From positions 124,001-188,000 of the forward strand of contig NZ_VXJV01000003.1 in NCBI RefSeq assembly GCF_008692785.1: a DNA stretch of 64,000 bases. Direction: 5' to 3'. A model generated the notes under the pieces. It had not been told where the DNA came from and searched no databases. It saw only the letters and a program-made list of their open reading frames with translations. The position numbers and the translations under genes were made by a program. The stretch is from Salmonella enterica subsp. diarizonae (GTDB lineage Bacteria > Pseudomonadota > Gammaproteobacteria > Enterobacterales > Enterobacteriaceae). Shown here in pieces: positions 50,095 through 59,892 of this stretch (the first letter of the stretch is position 1; each line of letters opens with the position of its first letter).

Positions 50095-52122
50095 TTAGCG
50101 GCGGCCCGCCCAGACGACCATCACAGTATCGTCGCCGTACTGGCGTACAAAACCGTATCCGTGTTTTAGCGTCAGCGTGGTTTGTTGGCCTGCGCCGATG
50201 GCGGGGTGTCTGGCGCGGAACTGGCTAATACGCTGCCAGTGCGCGACGGCTGCGGCTGACTTTCCGCTCACGTCCTGCCAGTTCATATCTGAACGGTTGC
50301 CTTGCAGCGGGTCGGAGCCGGTGGGGCCGAAGGGACGAGCGGATTCATCGCCGTAAAAGATCTGCACCGCGCCCGGCGAAAGCAGCAGCAGTTCCGCCGC
50401 TTTATCACCGCTCTCACGGAAAAGGCGCGTATCATGCGAGGAGAGGTAACTTAATACGTTGAAATCCTGCATTTTATCCGCCATTTGCTGCCAGACTGGC
50501 CCCATTTCCGCCAGGCAATCGACCGCTTTCGCCGCCTGCTCCTGATAATCAAAATTGATCATCGCGTCGAAACCATAGCGATAATAATCACTTTTCATGA
50601 CGCCGTGGCCCCACGCTTCGCCAGTCATCCAGAACGGGCTATCATCCAGTGCTTTGTCCGGATTAGCCTGCTTCCATTCACGTAACGCCGCGCTGGTCTG
50701 GGTTTTTAGCTGTTGCCAGGCAGGAAGCTCAACATGTTTGGCGGTATCGATCCGGAACCCGTCAATGCCGTAATCATGCACCCACTGGCTTAACCAGTGA
50801 GTCAGATAATCCCGTGGCGTATAGCCCTCAATGAACTTTGCTTTAGTATCGGGTTTGTTGGCATAGAACGCGGGTACGCCGGAAGGCGTGGTAGATTCCG
50901 TTTTTATATCCGGCAGGAAGGCCAGCGACAGGGTTAAATCGTCAAATCCCGGACTGTCGTAGTCGCCAATATCGGTACGAATCCACTTTTTCCCCCACCA
51001 TTTTTCCCAGGCGGCGCTGTCGCTGAAGTTGATGTAGTCGTTAAAGCTGTGCCAGCTTTGTCCGGCGGCGGGTCGCCAGTTTGTCCAACGATCGCCGAAA
51101 ATTTTTTGCCGTTCCGCGCCGGATAAATAGAGCGCGCCGAACTGATACTCCTGCATATCCGCCAGCGTGGCGTAACCGGCATGATTCATTACTACGTCAA
51201 ATAAAATACGGATGCCGCGCTGGTGCGCGCCGTCGACCAGCGCACGGAGATCGGCTTCGCTGCCCATATTGGCATCCAGCGTCGTCCAGTCCTGAGTGTA
51301 ATAGCCGTGATAGGCGTAATGAGGAAAATCGCCTTTTGTTCCGCCGCCGACCCAGCCGTGGATCTGTTCAAACGGAGAGCTTATCCACAAGGCGTTCACG
51401 CCTAATTGCTGTAGATAGTCCAGTTGACTCGTCAACCCGCGTAAATCGCCGCCGTGGAAAGTGCCAATCTCTTGCATACCATCCTTATGGCGACCATAGC
51501 TGTGGTCATTGGTTGGATCGCCATTGCGAAAGCGATCCGTAAGCACAAAATAAACGGTGGCGTTGCGCCAGTTAAAAGGCGCTGACGCATGGGTTTCCGC
51601 GCGTTCCAGCAATAAAAGCCCGTGGCTGTCGGCAGGTTGCAGCGTGATTTGCCCGTTTTGGACGGTATCGGTTTGACCACTGTAATAATCGCGCACTACC
51701 GTTCCTTCTGGAAAGGTTTGGCTAACATCCAGCGTGAGCGGCGAATCATCCCAGACGGGACACTGGTAGGCGAGCTGCGCTGTGCGTTCAGGTTCAGTTT
51801 TTATCGATAACAACAGGGTCGGCGTACCGGAGCGGGTATCTACCGTTAGTGTATAGTCGCCATCTTTAAACAGACGCCATTGCGGCGGCGCGCCTTCGCA
51901 GGGTTTTAACGACAACATCTGGTTGAGTTTTATGGCGCCGACGGGCTGCCAGCACTGCTGATCAATATGGAGCGTTAACGCACGCGTACCTTTTGTTAAC
52001 GCAGCATGGCTGGTAAAGCGTCCGGTTTCCTGCGCCGAGAACGTCGGAAAGCCTGGCGAGCTCCATGAGGAGGCGATCGCGATACCGGGTATCAGCGTCA
52101 GAGCGAAGGCGGCAAGTTTCAT
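50095..52122 (-). CDS. malS: Periplasmic alpha-amylase MalS
   Basis: GH13 alpha-amylase of 675 residues that trims maltodextrins in the periplasm. A signal peptide ends at about residue 18 (GIAIAS). A beta-rich N-terminal domain with several cysteines (to about 185) precedes the catalytic barrel. The nucleophile aspartate is in GFRIDTAKHVE, the acid/base glutamate in WMTGEAWGHG and the third aspartate in YLSSHDTRLF. ATG at 52122 follows AAGGAT and starts the signal peptide correctly; seven codons further upstream is unlikely. Candidate MalT boxes are upstream. Confidence 0.95.
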   Translation of the reverse strand: MKLAAFALTLIPGIAIASSWSSPGFPTFSAQETGRFTSHAALTKGTRALTLHIDQQCWQPVGAIKLNQMLSLKPCEGAPPQWRLFKDGDYTLTVDTRSGTPTLLLSIKTEPERTAQLAYQCPVWDDSPLTLDVSQTFPEGTVVRDYYSGQTDTVQNGQITLQPADSHGLLLLERAETHASAPFNWRNATVYFVLTDRFRNGDPTNDHSYGRHKDGMQEIGTFHGGDLRGLTSQLDYLQQLGVNALWISSPFEQIHGWVGGGTKGDFPHYAYHGYYTQDWTTLDANMGSEADLRALVDGAHQRGIRILFDVVMNHAGYATLADMQEYQFGALYLSGAERQKIFGDRWTNWRPAAGQSWHSFNDYINFSDSAAWEKWWGKKWIRTDIGDYDSPGFDDLTLSLAFLPDIKTESTTPSGVPAFYANKPDTKAKFIEGYTPRDYLTHWLSQWVHDYGIDGFRIDTAKHVELPAWQQLKTQTSAALREWKQANPDKALDDSPFWMTGEAWGHGVMKSDYYRYGFDAMINFDYQEQAAKAVDCLAEMGPVWQQMADKMQDFNVLSYLSSHDTRLFRESGDKAAELLLLSPGAVQIFYGDESARPFGPTGSDPLQGNRSDMNWQDVSGKSAAAVAHWQRISQFRARHPAIGAGQQTTLTLKHGYGFVRQYGDDTVMVVWAGRR

Positions 52123-52177
52123 CACGCTATCCTTTATGGGCAATATTCATCAGTTTGCCTGGTTTTTAGGCGAATAA

Positions 52178-52211
52178 ACTCCTCCCAAACAGAGAGTCGC
52201 GCAGGAGGAGG
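52178..52211 (-). promoter_or_regulatory. Candidate MalT boxes upstream of malS
   Basis: On the minus strand TGGGAGGAGT (52178-52187), and on the plus strand CAGGAGGAGG (52202-52211), each match the MalT box (GGGGAKGAGG) at eight of ten positions. malS is MalT-controlled in E. coli. The 315-base malS-bax gap otherwise shows no gene. Confidence 0.4.
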
Positions 52212-52437
52212 CGCGAGGGTGAGCGACGAGGCGCAAAAAAACGCGTCTATTTGCGATAAGCACCACATTTTACTGGCATTATTGCTGTCTGTTATCGTTA
52301 AGGCGTGACATAGTTTCGGATTAAGCCTATTCCCTGAGGTGCTTTTTAAGCCTATTTTTGCTAGAATTTGGGGTTCGTACCTTAACTTCGTGAAAAATAA
52401 AAGGTGTTGGAATGTATCAATCCGACCAGGAGACCTA

Positions 52438-53262
52438 ATGATATTGACTCCCATGCGACGATATGGGGCAATGATTCTTATGTTACTCACCATCGCATTT
52501 TCGGGTGAGGTGCTGGCAAAGACGCACGCAACGCAAACGAGTCAAAAGTCCCACATAACCGAGACAAGTTATAAACAGGTTAGCAGTAAACAAGAGTATT
52601 CTCGCAATAGTGCAAAGAGCAGTTCACTTCCTGATTTGCGAAAATACCCTTCCGGAACCCCCAGAAAAAAAGCGTTTCTCCGGACCGTTATGCCTTACAT
52701 CACCAGCCAAAATGCTGCGATTACCGCGGACCGTAACTGGCTGATCTCAAAACAGTACCAGAACCGCTGGTCGCCGTCTGAACGCGCGCGTATGAAAGAT
52801 ATCGCGAAGCGCTATAAAGTGAGCTGGTCCGGCAATACGCGTCGTATTCCGTGGAATACGTTGCTGGAGCGCGTCGACATTATTCCAACCAGCATGGTGG
52901 CGACGATGGCGGCGGCGGAAAGCGGCTGGGGAACCTCTAAACTGGCGCGTAGCAACAATAACCTGTTCGGCATGAAGTGCACGAAAGGGCGTTGTACCAA
53001 TGCGCCGGGTAAGATGAAAGGTTATTCGCAATTCGCGTCGGTTAAGGAGTCGGTGAGCGCGTATGTCACCAACCTGAACACGCATCCGGCTTATTCTTCT
53101 TTCCGCAAGTCGCGCGCCCAACTGCGTAAGGCGGATCAGGAAGTCACCGCCACGGCGATGATTCATAAGCTGAAGGGCTACTCTACCCAGGGGTCGCGCT
53201 ATAACAACTACTTGTTCGCGATGTACCAGGACAACCAGCGCCTGATCGCCGCACATATGTAA
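52438..53262 (+). CDS. bax: Bax, glucosaminidase-domain protein
   Basis: Protein of 274 residues. A hydrophobic signal-like segment (residues 9-25, AMILMLLTIAFSGEVLA) precedes a basic, serine-rich linker and a C-terminal glucosaminidase/lysozyme-like domain (about 130-265). The predicted catalytic glutamate is in MAAAESGWGTSKLA, followed by NNLFGMKC. This suggests a periplasmic peptidoglycan-active enzyme; activity is not proven. ATG at 52438 after CAGGAGA is clearly better than upstream starts. Confidence 0.92.
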   Translation: MILTPMRRYGAMILMLLTIAFSGEVLAKTHATQTSQKSHITETSYKQVSSKQEYSRNSAKSSSLPDLRKYPSGTPRKKAFLRTVMPYITSQNAAITADRNWLISKQYQNRWSPSERARMKDIAKRYKVSWSGNTRRIPWNTLLERVDIIPTSMVATMAAAESGWGTSKLARSNNNLFGMKCTKGRCTNAPGKMKGYSQFASVKESVSAYVTNLNTHPAYSSFRKSRAQLRKADQEVTATAMIHKLKGYSTQGSRYNNYLFAMYQDNQRLIAAHM

Positions 53263-53269
53263 TTCTGTG

Positions 53270-53322
53270 TGCCGGATGGCGCTACGCTATCCGGCTTACA
53301 AGGCGTCTGTAGGCTGGATAAA
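53270..53322. repeat. REP pair between bax and xylR
   Basis: GCCGGATGGCG...CTATCCGGC palindrome (53271-53295), then an inverted half, GTAGGCTGGATAA. Between convergent 3' ends. Confidence 0.82.
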
Positions 53323-54501
53323 CTACAACAACACTTCACTATGCTGGTCACGATACTCCTTAGGCGTGGTATCGTACTCCTTTTTAAACACCGAATAGAA
53401 ATATTGCAGCGAGGGGTAGCCGCACATTTGCGAAATTTCGTTTATCGCCAACGTGGTGGAAACCAACAAACTACGCGCTTTTTCCAGCTTTTCGGCGTGG
53501 ATCACTGCATGTATCGTCTCGCCAACCTCTTCCTTAAAACGTTTTTCCAGGTTTGAACGTGAAATCCCAACCGCGTCCAGCACCTGCTCGACTTTAATGC
53601 CCTTACAGGCATGGTTACGAATAAAGTGCATCGCCTGGATAACCGCCGGATCGGTCAGGGAGCGGTAGTCTGTCGAGCGGCGCGCAATGACACGCACCGG
53701 CGGCACCAGAATACGCTGTAAAGGCATCTCTTCACGCGCCAGCAAACGGTGCAGCAGTTTCGCCGCCTGATAGCCCATTTGCCGCGCCCCCTGCGCGACG
53801 GAGGAAAGCGCGACGCGCGACAGATAACGGGTTAACTCTTCGTTATCAATACCGATAACGCAAAGTTTTTCCGGCACCGGAATATGCAGGTGTTCGCAGA
53901 CCTGCAATACGTGACGGGCGCGGGCATCCGTCACGGCAATGATGCCGGTTTGCGGCGGCAGCGTTTGAAGCCAGTCGGCGAGGCGATTTTGCGCGTGCTG
54001 CCAGTTTTCCGGCGCGGTTTCCAGCCCCTGATAGACTACGCCGCGGTATTTTTCCTCGGCGACCAGTTGGCGAAAGGCGTATTCCCGTTCCGCTGCCCAA
54101 TGTTTACGGCTGGAGGCGGGCAAACCGTAAAACGCGAAGCGGTTGACGCCTTTTTCTTTTAAATGCAGGAAAGCGCTTTCAACGAGCGCATGGTTATCCG
54201 TGGCGATGTAATGAACGGCGGGATAATTTTCAGCAAGATGGTAAGAACCGCCGACCCCGACAATCGGTACGTCGACATCGGCCAATAATTGCGCGATATC
54301 GTCATCATCGTAATCGGCAATAACGCCGTCGCCTAACCACTCTTTAATGTTATCGATACGGGCACGGAAATCTTCCTCAATAAATATATCCCATTCGGAT
54401 TGCGAGGCTTGTAAATATTCACCCACACCCTCCACTACCTGACGGTCGTAGGCTTTATTCGCGTTAAATAACAGAGTGATGCGGTGACGTTTATCAAACA
54501 T
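53323..54501 (-). CDS. xylR: D-xylose-responsive activator XylR
   Basis: Regulator of 392 residues with an unusual mix: an N-terminal LacI-like periplasmic-binding fold (about 5-270) that senses D-xylose and a C-terminal AraC-type pair of helix-turn-helices (about 285-385: KVEQVLDAVGISRSNLEKRFKEEVG and AINEISQMCGYPSLQYFYSVFKKEYDTTP). In E. coli xylR lies at the end of xylFGHR; here it is directly divergent from xylA because xylFGH is absent. Confidence 0.95.
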   Translation of the reverse strand: MFDKRHRITLLFNANKAYDRQVVEGVGEYLQASQSEWDIFIEEDFRARIDNIKEWLGDGVIADYDDDDIAQLLADVDVPIVGVGGSYHLAENYPAVHYIATDNHALVESAFLHLKEKGVNRFAFYGLPASSRKHWAAEREYAFRQLVAEEKYRGVVYQGLETAPENWQHAQNRLADWLQTLPPQTGIIAVTDARARHVLQVCEHLHIPVPEKLCVIGIDNEELTRYLSRVALSSVAQGARQMGYQAAKLLHRLLAREEMPLQRILVPPVRVIARRSTDYRSLTDPAVIQAMHFIRNHACKGIKVEQVLDAVGISRSNLEKRFKEEVGETIHAVIHAEKLEKARSLLVSTTLAINEISQMCGYPSLQYFYSVFKKEYDTTPKEYRDQHSEVLL

Positions 54502-54606
54502 GAGGATATATCCTGCAAAAGTGGACCTGGACTTGTGGATACTATCAAAACGGCTGACATAACGGCCTGGCGAATGATGGCAAATTATTTTGCGCCTGAA
54601 GCGTTA

Positions 54607-54622
54607 TGCGAAATTCATCACA
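54607..54622. promoter_or_regulatory. CRP site candidate in the xylR-xylA gap
   Basis: TGCGA-N6-TCACA, one mismatch to consensus, 242 bases before xylA and 106 before xylR. The 362-base gap also holds an exact palindrome CGATCGCGATCG at 54691-54702 and T-rich tracts that may include the XylR sites, which I could not place with confidence. No gene is seen in it. Confidence 0.55.
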
Positions 54623-54863
54623 GCAAACGGCGGATGACAATTGTCATTTCTTATCTATGTATTACGGTTTTTTGTTTATTTGCCAGGATTCGATCGCGAT
54701 CGCTTTTTTCTTCTGCGGTTTTCAGCATTTTTTTGAGAGCCAGAGCACATTTGGGTATTCTCTTAATAGCGGTGTGAAATAACGTAATTGAGCAATAAAT
54801 CAGGAAATTCCAGTATGACGTTATGTCGTTTACTTGCCGTATTATCTGATTATGGAGCTCACT

Positions 54864-56186
54864 ATGCAGGCTTATTTTGACCAACTCGATCGTGTTCGCT
54901 ATGAAGGCCCTCAATCGACTAACCCGCTGGCATTTCGTCATTACAATCCCGATGAGCTGGTTTTAGGCAAACGTATGGAAGATCACCTGCGTTTCGCGGC
55001 CTGTTACTGGCATACCTTCTGCTGGAACGGCGCGGATATGTTTGGCGTAGGCGCGTTTAATCGTCCGTGGCAGCAACCGGGCGAAGCGCTGGAGCTGGCG
55101 AAACGCAAAGCGGACGTGGCGTTTGAATTTTTCCACAAACTGAATGTGCCTTTTTATTGCTTCCATGATGTGGATGTGTCGCCGGAAGGCGCGTCGTTGA
55201 AAGAGTATAAAAACAACTTCGCGCAGATGGTGGATGTGCTGGCGGCGAAACAGGAGCAGAGCGGCGTAAAACTGCTGTGGGGAACGGCGAACTGCTTTAC
55301 CAACCCGCGCTATGGCGCAGGCGCCGCCACTAACCCGGACCCGGAGGTCTTTAGCTGGGCAGCGACGCAAGTGGTTACGGCAATGAACGCCACGCACAAA
55401 CTGGGCGGCGAAAATTACGTACTGTGGGGCGGACGCGAAGGTTATGAAACGTTGCTGAATACCGATCTGCGCCAGGAACGCGAACAAATTGGCCGCTTTA
55501 TGCAAATGGTGGTCGAGCACAAACATAAAATGGGTTTCCAGGGCACGCTGCTGATTGAACCGAAACCGCAGGAACCGACAAAACATCAGTATGATTATGA
55601 CGTTGCAACGGTCTATGGCTTCCTCAAACAGTTCGGTCTGGAAAAAGAGATCAAAGTGAATATTGAAGCGAACCACGCGACGCTGGCGGGCCACTCTTTC
55701 CACCATGAGATCGCGACCGCTATCGCGCTGGGTATTTTTGGCTCCGTTGACGCCAACCGCGGCGATGCGCAACTGGGCTGGGATACCGATCAGTTCCCGA
55801 TTAGCGTTGAAGAGAACGCGCTGGTGATGTACGAAATCCTGAAAGCGGGCGGCTTCACGACGGGCGGTCTCAACTTCGACGCCAAAGTTCGTCGCCAGAG
55901 CACCGATAAATACGATCTGTTCTACGGCCATATCGGCGCGATGGATACGATGGCGCTGTCGCTGAAAATCGCCGCGCGTATGGTCGAAGACGGCGAGCTG
56001 GATAAGCGCGTGGCGAAGCGCTATGCCGGCTGGAATGGCGAGCTGGGGCAGCAGATTCTGAAAGGGCAATTCTCCTTAGGCGAACTGGCGCAGTATGCGG
56101 AGCAGCACAATCTGGCGCCGGTACATCAAAGCGGTCATCAGGAGCTGTTAGAAAATCTGGTTAACCGTTATCTGTTTGATAAATAA
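54864..56186 (+). CDS. xylA: D-xylose isomerase
   Basis: TIM-barrel isomerase of 440 residues that turns D-xylose into D-xylulose with two divalent metals. Visible sites: [13 protein letters not shown] near 98-110 with catalytic His101, [18 protein letters not shown] near 230, [17 protein letters not shown] near 266 and [20 protein letters not shown] near 293-312. ATG at 54864 gives the family N-terminus [15 protein letters not shown]; ten extra residues upstream do not fit. First gene of xylAB. Confidence 0.96.
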   Translation: MQAYFDQLDRVRYEGPQSTNPLAFRHYNPDELVLGKRMEDHLRFAACYWHTFCWNGADMFGVGAFNRPWQQPGEALELAKRKADVAFEFFHKLNVPFYCFHDVDVSPEGASLKEYKNNFAQMVDVLAAKQEQSGVKLLWGTANCFTNPRYGAGAATNPDPEVFSWAATQVVTAMNATHKLGGENYVLWGGREGYETLLNTDLRQEREQIGRFMQMVVEHKHKMGFQGTLLIEPKPQEPTKHQYDYDVATVYGFLKQFGLEKEIKVNIEANHATLAGHSFHHEIATAIALGIFGSVDANRGDAQLGWDTDQFPISVEENALVMYEILKAGGFTTGGLNFDAKVRRQSTDKYDLFYGHIGAMDTMALSLKIAARMVEDGELDKRVAKRYAGWNGELGQQILKGQFSLGELAQYAEQHNLAPVHQSGHQELLENLVNRYLFDK

Positions 56187-56193
56187 CTATAGC

Positions 56194-56262
56194 TACCGGG
56201 CGACTCCGCGTTGGCCCGGCCTGTAGTCGTGGTTAGCCCGGTAAGCGTAGCGCTGCCGGGCG
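56194..56262. repeat. REP pair in the xylA-xylB spacer
   Basis: A first palindrome with ACCGGGC and GCCCGGC (about 56195-56221) and a second, GCCCGGTAAGCG (from 56236) with CGCTGCCGGGC (56251-56261). May set the relative amounts of xylA and xylB message. Confidence 0.8.
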
Positions 56263-56285
56263 CTTTCAGTAAAGGAATCCACAAT

Positions 56286-57740
56286 ATGTATATCGGGATC
56301 GATCTTGGTACATCGGGTGTAAAGGCTATCCTGTTGAATGAGCAGGGCGATGTGCTGGCTACGCATACTGAAACACTGACCGTATCGCGTCCGCATCCCT
56401 TATGGTCGGAACAGGAACCAGAGCAGTGGTGGCAGGCGACGGATCGCGCGGTTAAAGGTTTAGGCCGGCAACAGTCGTTAAGTGGCGTCCGGGCATTGGG
56501 GATCGCCGGACAAATGCATGGCGCGACATTGCTTGATAGCCGTCAGCAAGTTCTGCGACCAGCAATTTTATGGAATGACGGACGCTGTAGCGAAGAGTGC
56601 GCCTGGCTGGAAAAACAGGCCCCGCAGTCGCGTGCGATAACCGGTAATCTGATGATGCCCGGTTTTACCGCGCCCAAATTAGTCTGGGTGCAGCGCCACG
56701 AGCCGGATATTTTCCGCCAGATAGACAAGGTCCTGCTGCCGAAAGATTTTCTGCGGCTGCGAATGACGGGCGTCTTTGCCAGCGATATGTCGGATGCGGC
56801 GGGAACGATGTGGCTGGACGTGAAAAAACGTGACTGGAGCGACGTTATGCTCAACGCCTGTCATTTAACCCGACAGCAGATGCCAGCGTTATTTGAAGGT
56901 AGTGAAATTACCGGAACGTTGCTGCCAGAGGTAGCCAGCGCATGGGGAATGCCAACAGTACCCGTGGTGGCGGGCGGCGGCGACAATGCGGCTGGCGCGG
57001 TCGGCGTAGGAATGATCAATGCCGGACAGGCGATGCTCTCACTCGGAACATCGGGCGTCTATTTTGCCGTCAGCGACGGCTTTCTGAGTAAACCGGAAAG
57101 CGCAGTACACAGTTTTTGCCATGCGCTGCCGGAACGCTGGCATTTAATGTCTGTGATGTTGAGCGCCGCTTCTTGTCTGGACTGGGCGGCTAAACTCACC
57201 GGGCAGGAGAACGTCCCGGCGCTGATTGTCGCCGCACAGCAGGCGGATGAGCATACCGATCCTGTCTGGTTTTTGCCGTACCTGTCCGGCGAGCGCACGC
57301 CGCACAATAATCCGCAGGCAAAAGGCGTTTTCTTTGGTTTAACCCATCAGCATGGCCCGGCGGAACTGGCGCGGGCGGTACTGGAAGGCGTGGGATATGC
57401 TCTGGCGGACGGCATGGATGTGGTTCACGCCTGCGGCGTCAAACCCGCCGGCGTGACGCTTATCGGCGGCGGGGCGCGCAGCGAATACTGGCGTCAGATG
57501 CTATCTGATATTAGCGGGCTACAGCTTGATTATCGTACTGGCGGCGATGTCGGGCCAGCGCTGGGCGCGGCGCGTCTGGCGCAAATTGCGGTGAATAAAC
57601 AGACCCCGCTCGCCGATGTACTGCCGCAGTTGCCGCTGGAGCAGGCGCACTATCCTGATGCACAGCGTTATGCGGTTTATCAACAACGCCGTGAAACCTT
57701 CCGTCGACTCTATCAGCAACTGTTGCCGTTGATGTCATAA
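56286..57740 (+). CDS. xylB: Xylulokinase
   Basis: FGGY kinase of 484 residues that phosphorylates D-xylulose with ATP to D-xylulose 5-phosphate. Marks: MYIGIDLGTSGVKAILL at the start, GIAGQMHGATLLD near 73-85, the catalytic-base region VAGGGDNAAGAVGVGM near 230, and VTLIGGGARSEYWRQML near 395. ATG at 56286 follows AAAGGA; longer starts run into the REP element. A terminator follows. Confidence 0.96.
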   Translation: MYIGIDLGTSGVKAILLNEQGDVLATHTETLTVSRPHPLWSEQEPEQWWQATDRAVKGLGRQQSLSGVRALGIAGQMHGATLLDSRQQVLRPAILWNDGRCSEECAWLEKQAPQSRAITGNLMMPGFTAPKLVWVQRHEPDIFRQIDKVLLPKDFLRLRMTGVFASDMSDAAGTMWLDVKKRDWSDVMLNACHLTRQQMPALFEGSEITGTLLPEVASAWGMPTVPVVAGGGDNAAGAVGVGMINAGQAMLSLGTSGVYFAVSDGFLSKPESAVHSFCHALPERWHLMSVMLSAASCLDWAAKLTGQENVPALIVAAQQADEHTDPVWFLPYLSGERTPHNNPQAKGVFFGLTHQHGPAELARAVLEGVGYALADGMDVVHACGVKPAGVTLIGGGARSEYWRQMLSDISGLQLDYRTGGDVGPALGAARLAQIAVNKQTPLADVLPQLPLEQAHYPDAQRYAVYQQRRETFRRLYQQLLPLMS

Positions 57741-57745
57741 GTCAG

Positions 57746-57778
57746 AATGCCTTTCGGTTTTGGCTGAAAGGCATTTTT
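57746..57778 (+). terminator. Rho-independent terminator after xylB
   Basis: ATGCCTTTC pairs with GAAAGGCAT (57766-57774) around a ten-base loop, followed by a T-run. Confidence 0.88.
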
Positions 57779-57914
57779 CGTAAATATTGATTCTATTGAA
57801 TTATATCGAAGTAAGTATGTGTGTTTTCTGATTTTTATATTATTGCTGAGCCGGCGCCTTTTTCATCGCTATTTCTTCGCTTAATGTGTTTCACTCATCC
57901 ACAAGGAGAGTGAT

Positions 57915-58268
57915 ATGGACGATCACGTTACGCGTAGAAAACGGGTATTCGGTCTGGGAATGTTAGTCGTCGGTGCAGTGGTATACCTGGTGGGACTGTG
58001 GCCAGCCTGTCATACATTAAGCGAAAAGGGATATTTTTTTGCGGCAATGGTCATGTGCGGTTTTCCAGTCTTAATTCGCCAGGAACACACGGGGAATGAC
58101 CGCCTGCTTTCTCGTTGCAAATATTTACTGTTGCTTGGCATCGGCATGGTCGCGGTTGGCGTATTGAATCTGGAACTGGCGGGCGCGCTGAAAATATTTT
58201 GTCTGGCGGCACTGGTGGTCAGTATATATGGAACCGATCTTTACGCTTCCTACAGTGATGATGAATGA
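57915..58268 (+). CDS. yiaB: YiaA/YiaB-family inner-membrane protein
   Basis: Protein of 117 residues with four hydrophobic segments in two pairs (about 11-28, 40-53, 70-86 and 89-104). The first pair, GAVVYLVGLWPACHTLSEKGYFF, matches the YiaA/YiaB two-helix domain, best to YiaB; only one of the E. coli yiaA-yiaB pair is present here. Function unknown. Strong AAGGAGAG ribosome site. Converges on wecH across a short hairpin. Confidence 0.75.
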   Translation: MDDHVTRRKRVFGLGMLVVGAVVYLVGLWPACHTLSEKGYFFAAMVMCGFPVLIRQEHTGNDRLLSRCKYLLLLGIGMVAVGVLNLELAGALKIFCLAALVVSIYGTDLYASYSDDE

Positions 58269-58290
58269 TGGCCGGAGCCATCATTGTCGT
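58264..58290. terminator. Hairpin between yiaB and wecH
   Basis: AATGATGGC (58264-58272) pairs exactly with GCCATCATT (58277-58285); a short T stretch follows. Likely weak bidirectional terminator, overlapping the yiaB stop codon. Confidence 0.6.
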
Positions 58291-59286
58291 TTAGCTAACC
58301 CATTTCCGTTTATCAATACGCTGTAACAGCATGGAAAGCAACAGGCTTCCTGTTACCGTTGCGGCAAAAACCCACACGATATCTAACGGTGGCCAACGTT
58401 TTAATTCCAGACCATTGGTGCGTAGCGCATGGATAATCAGCGCGTGAAAACCATAAATACCCAACGAGTGGCGGGAGATAAGCCCCAGTCCAGGTAACGT
58501 CCGCGCATTCAGCTTATTTTTAACTACCGTGAACAGTGAGACGGCGCAAATAAACACCATGGGACCGCAATACAGATACCAGGTATCGGCAAAATTTCCG
58601 CGCCAGCGTAATTCATGCAATGTGCCGCGAGAAATAATAACTACCGCGATGATGAACAGGGCGGCGCAGATAAGCGTCAGCGATTGCTTTTGCGTCTCCA
58701 TCATTCCAATGGCGCGGCCCAGCATACCGTAGAGAATGTAGTAGAACGTGTCACCGCTGATATACAGGTTGATGGGCAACCATTCAACGCCGCCGATTTT
58801 TTGCGGCACAGTATTTGGGTTAGCAATAATGCCAATGACCACCATCAGCGTCAGGAGCATTTTGCCGCTCACATTTTTTACCTGGATTAATGGCGATACC
58901 AGGTAGATCACCGCAATCGCAAAGAAAAACCACAGGTGATAGAACACGGGTTTTTGCAGCACATTTTTTAGCGAGAGCTCGACGTTGATCGAAGTAAAAA
59001 GTGAAATGTAAGCCAGGGCGACAACGCTGTAAAAGATAAGGCAGAGGGCGATACGTAAGAAATGCCGAGGTTGCGCGCTGCGCTCGCCAAAAAAAAGATA
59101 GCCTGAAATCATAAAAAACAGGGGAACGCTAACACGAGAAGCCGAATTCAGGACATTCGCAATATCCCAGTTTAGCGGGCTGACGCTGTGGGCGTTGGTG
59201 ATATACCACGTTGTGGTATGGATCATCACTACCATTAAACAGGCGATCCCTCGCAAGTTATCAATCCAGTTAATTTTAGGCTGCAT
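58291..59286 (-). CDS. wecH: O-acetyltransferase WecH
   Basis: Acyltransferase-3 family protein of 331 residues with about ten spans. In E. coli it O-acetylates the enterobacterial common antigen. Family marks: [21 protein letters not shown] at 7-27 with the conserved Arg and His, and [16 protein letters not shown] near 53-68. Single gene; ysaB starts on the other strand 165 bases away. Confidence 0.92.
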   Translation of the reverse strand: MQPKINWIDNLRGIACLMVVMIHTTTWYITNAHSVSPLNWDIANVLNSASRVSVPLFFMISGYLFFGERSAQPRHFLRIALCLIFYSVVALAYISLFTSINVELSLKNVLQKPVFYHLWFFFAIAVIYLVSPLIQVKNVSGKMLLTLMVVIGIIANPNTVPQKIGGVEWLPINLYISGDTFYYILYGMLGRAIGMMETQKQSLTLICAALFIIAVVIISRGTLHELRWRGNFADTWYLYCGPMVFICAVSLFTVVKNKLNARTLPGLGLISRHSLGIYGFHALIIHALRTNGLELKRWPPLDIVWVFAATVTGSLLLSMLLQRIDKRKWVS

Positions 59287-59451
59287 TAGTTCCTCAGCTT
59301 CTGTTTCAATAGGGTTCCAGCGTGGTGGCTCACTGGAAAAATCCGACTTTTTACGCTACATCTTGTGATGGCGTAAGGAGATTCGCACAATGCGTCTGTT
59401 ACCCACAAACCTTAATAATAAGACTGACCAGCAAACCAGACGGTAATAAAA

Positions 59452-59754
59452 ATGACAATGAAGTATTTTTGTCCTGTGATGATAGCCATCGCGCTGGTGG
59501 GATGCACAGCGACGCAGCCACCGATGCAGAAAGCCCAGCAGAGTAAAGTGAGCCCAACACGCACGCTGGATATGGAAGCATTGTGTAAAGCTCAGGCGGC
59601 ACAGCGTTACAACACTGGCGCACAGAAAATTGCTGTTACCGGCTTCGAACAGTTTCAGGGAAGCTATGAGATGCGTGGTAATACCTTCCGTAAAGAGAGT
59701 TTTGTCTGCTCTTTTGATGCAGATGGGCAGTTTTTACATCTTTCTATGCGGTAA
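59452..59754 (+). CDS. ysaB: Small lipoprotein YsaB
   Basis: Protein of 100 residues with a lipoprotein signal: hydrophobic segment followed by the lipobox LVGC, lipidated at Cys18. The residue after the cysteine is threonine, not aspartate, so outer-membrane sorting is likely. Mature part is small and has two further cysteines. Function unknown; conserved before glyQ. Start may be the second ATG at 59458. Confidence 0.87.
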   Translation: MTMKYFCPVMIAIALVGCTATQPPMQKAQQSKVSPTRTLDMEALCKAQAAQRYNTGAQKIAVTGFEQFQGSYEMRGNTFRKESFVCSFDADGQFLHLSMR

Positions 59755-59892
59755 AAGCCGCGTCTGGTGAGGTGTGATGCCGCGAAATCCGGCAATTTTC
59801 GCTAAACAAACCTGTTTCATACTGTATATCTCGCATCCAGCGGGTATACTGACTCCTTCCTTTAAATCCACACGTATCCAGCACGAAATAAT

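Noticed and set aside
54963-56069. A 368-codon open frame opposite xylA
   Set aside because: Shadow of xylA; no ribosome site, and rich in Arg, His and Phe as mirror frames usually are.
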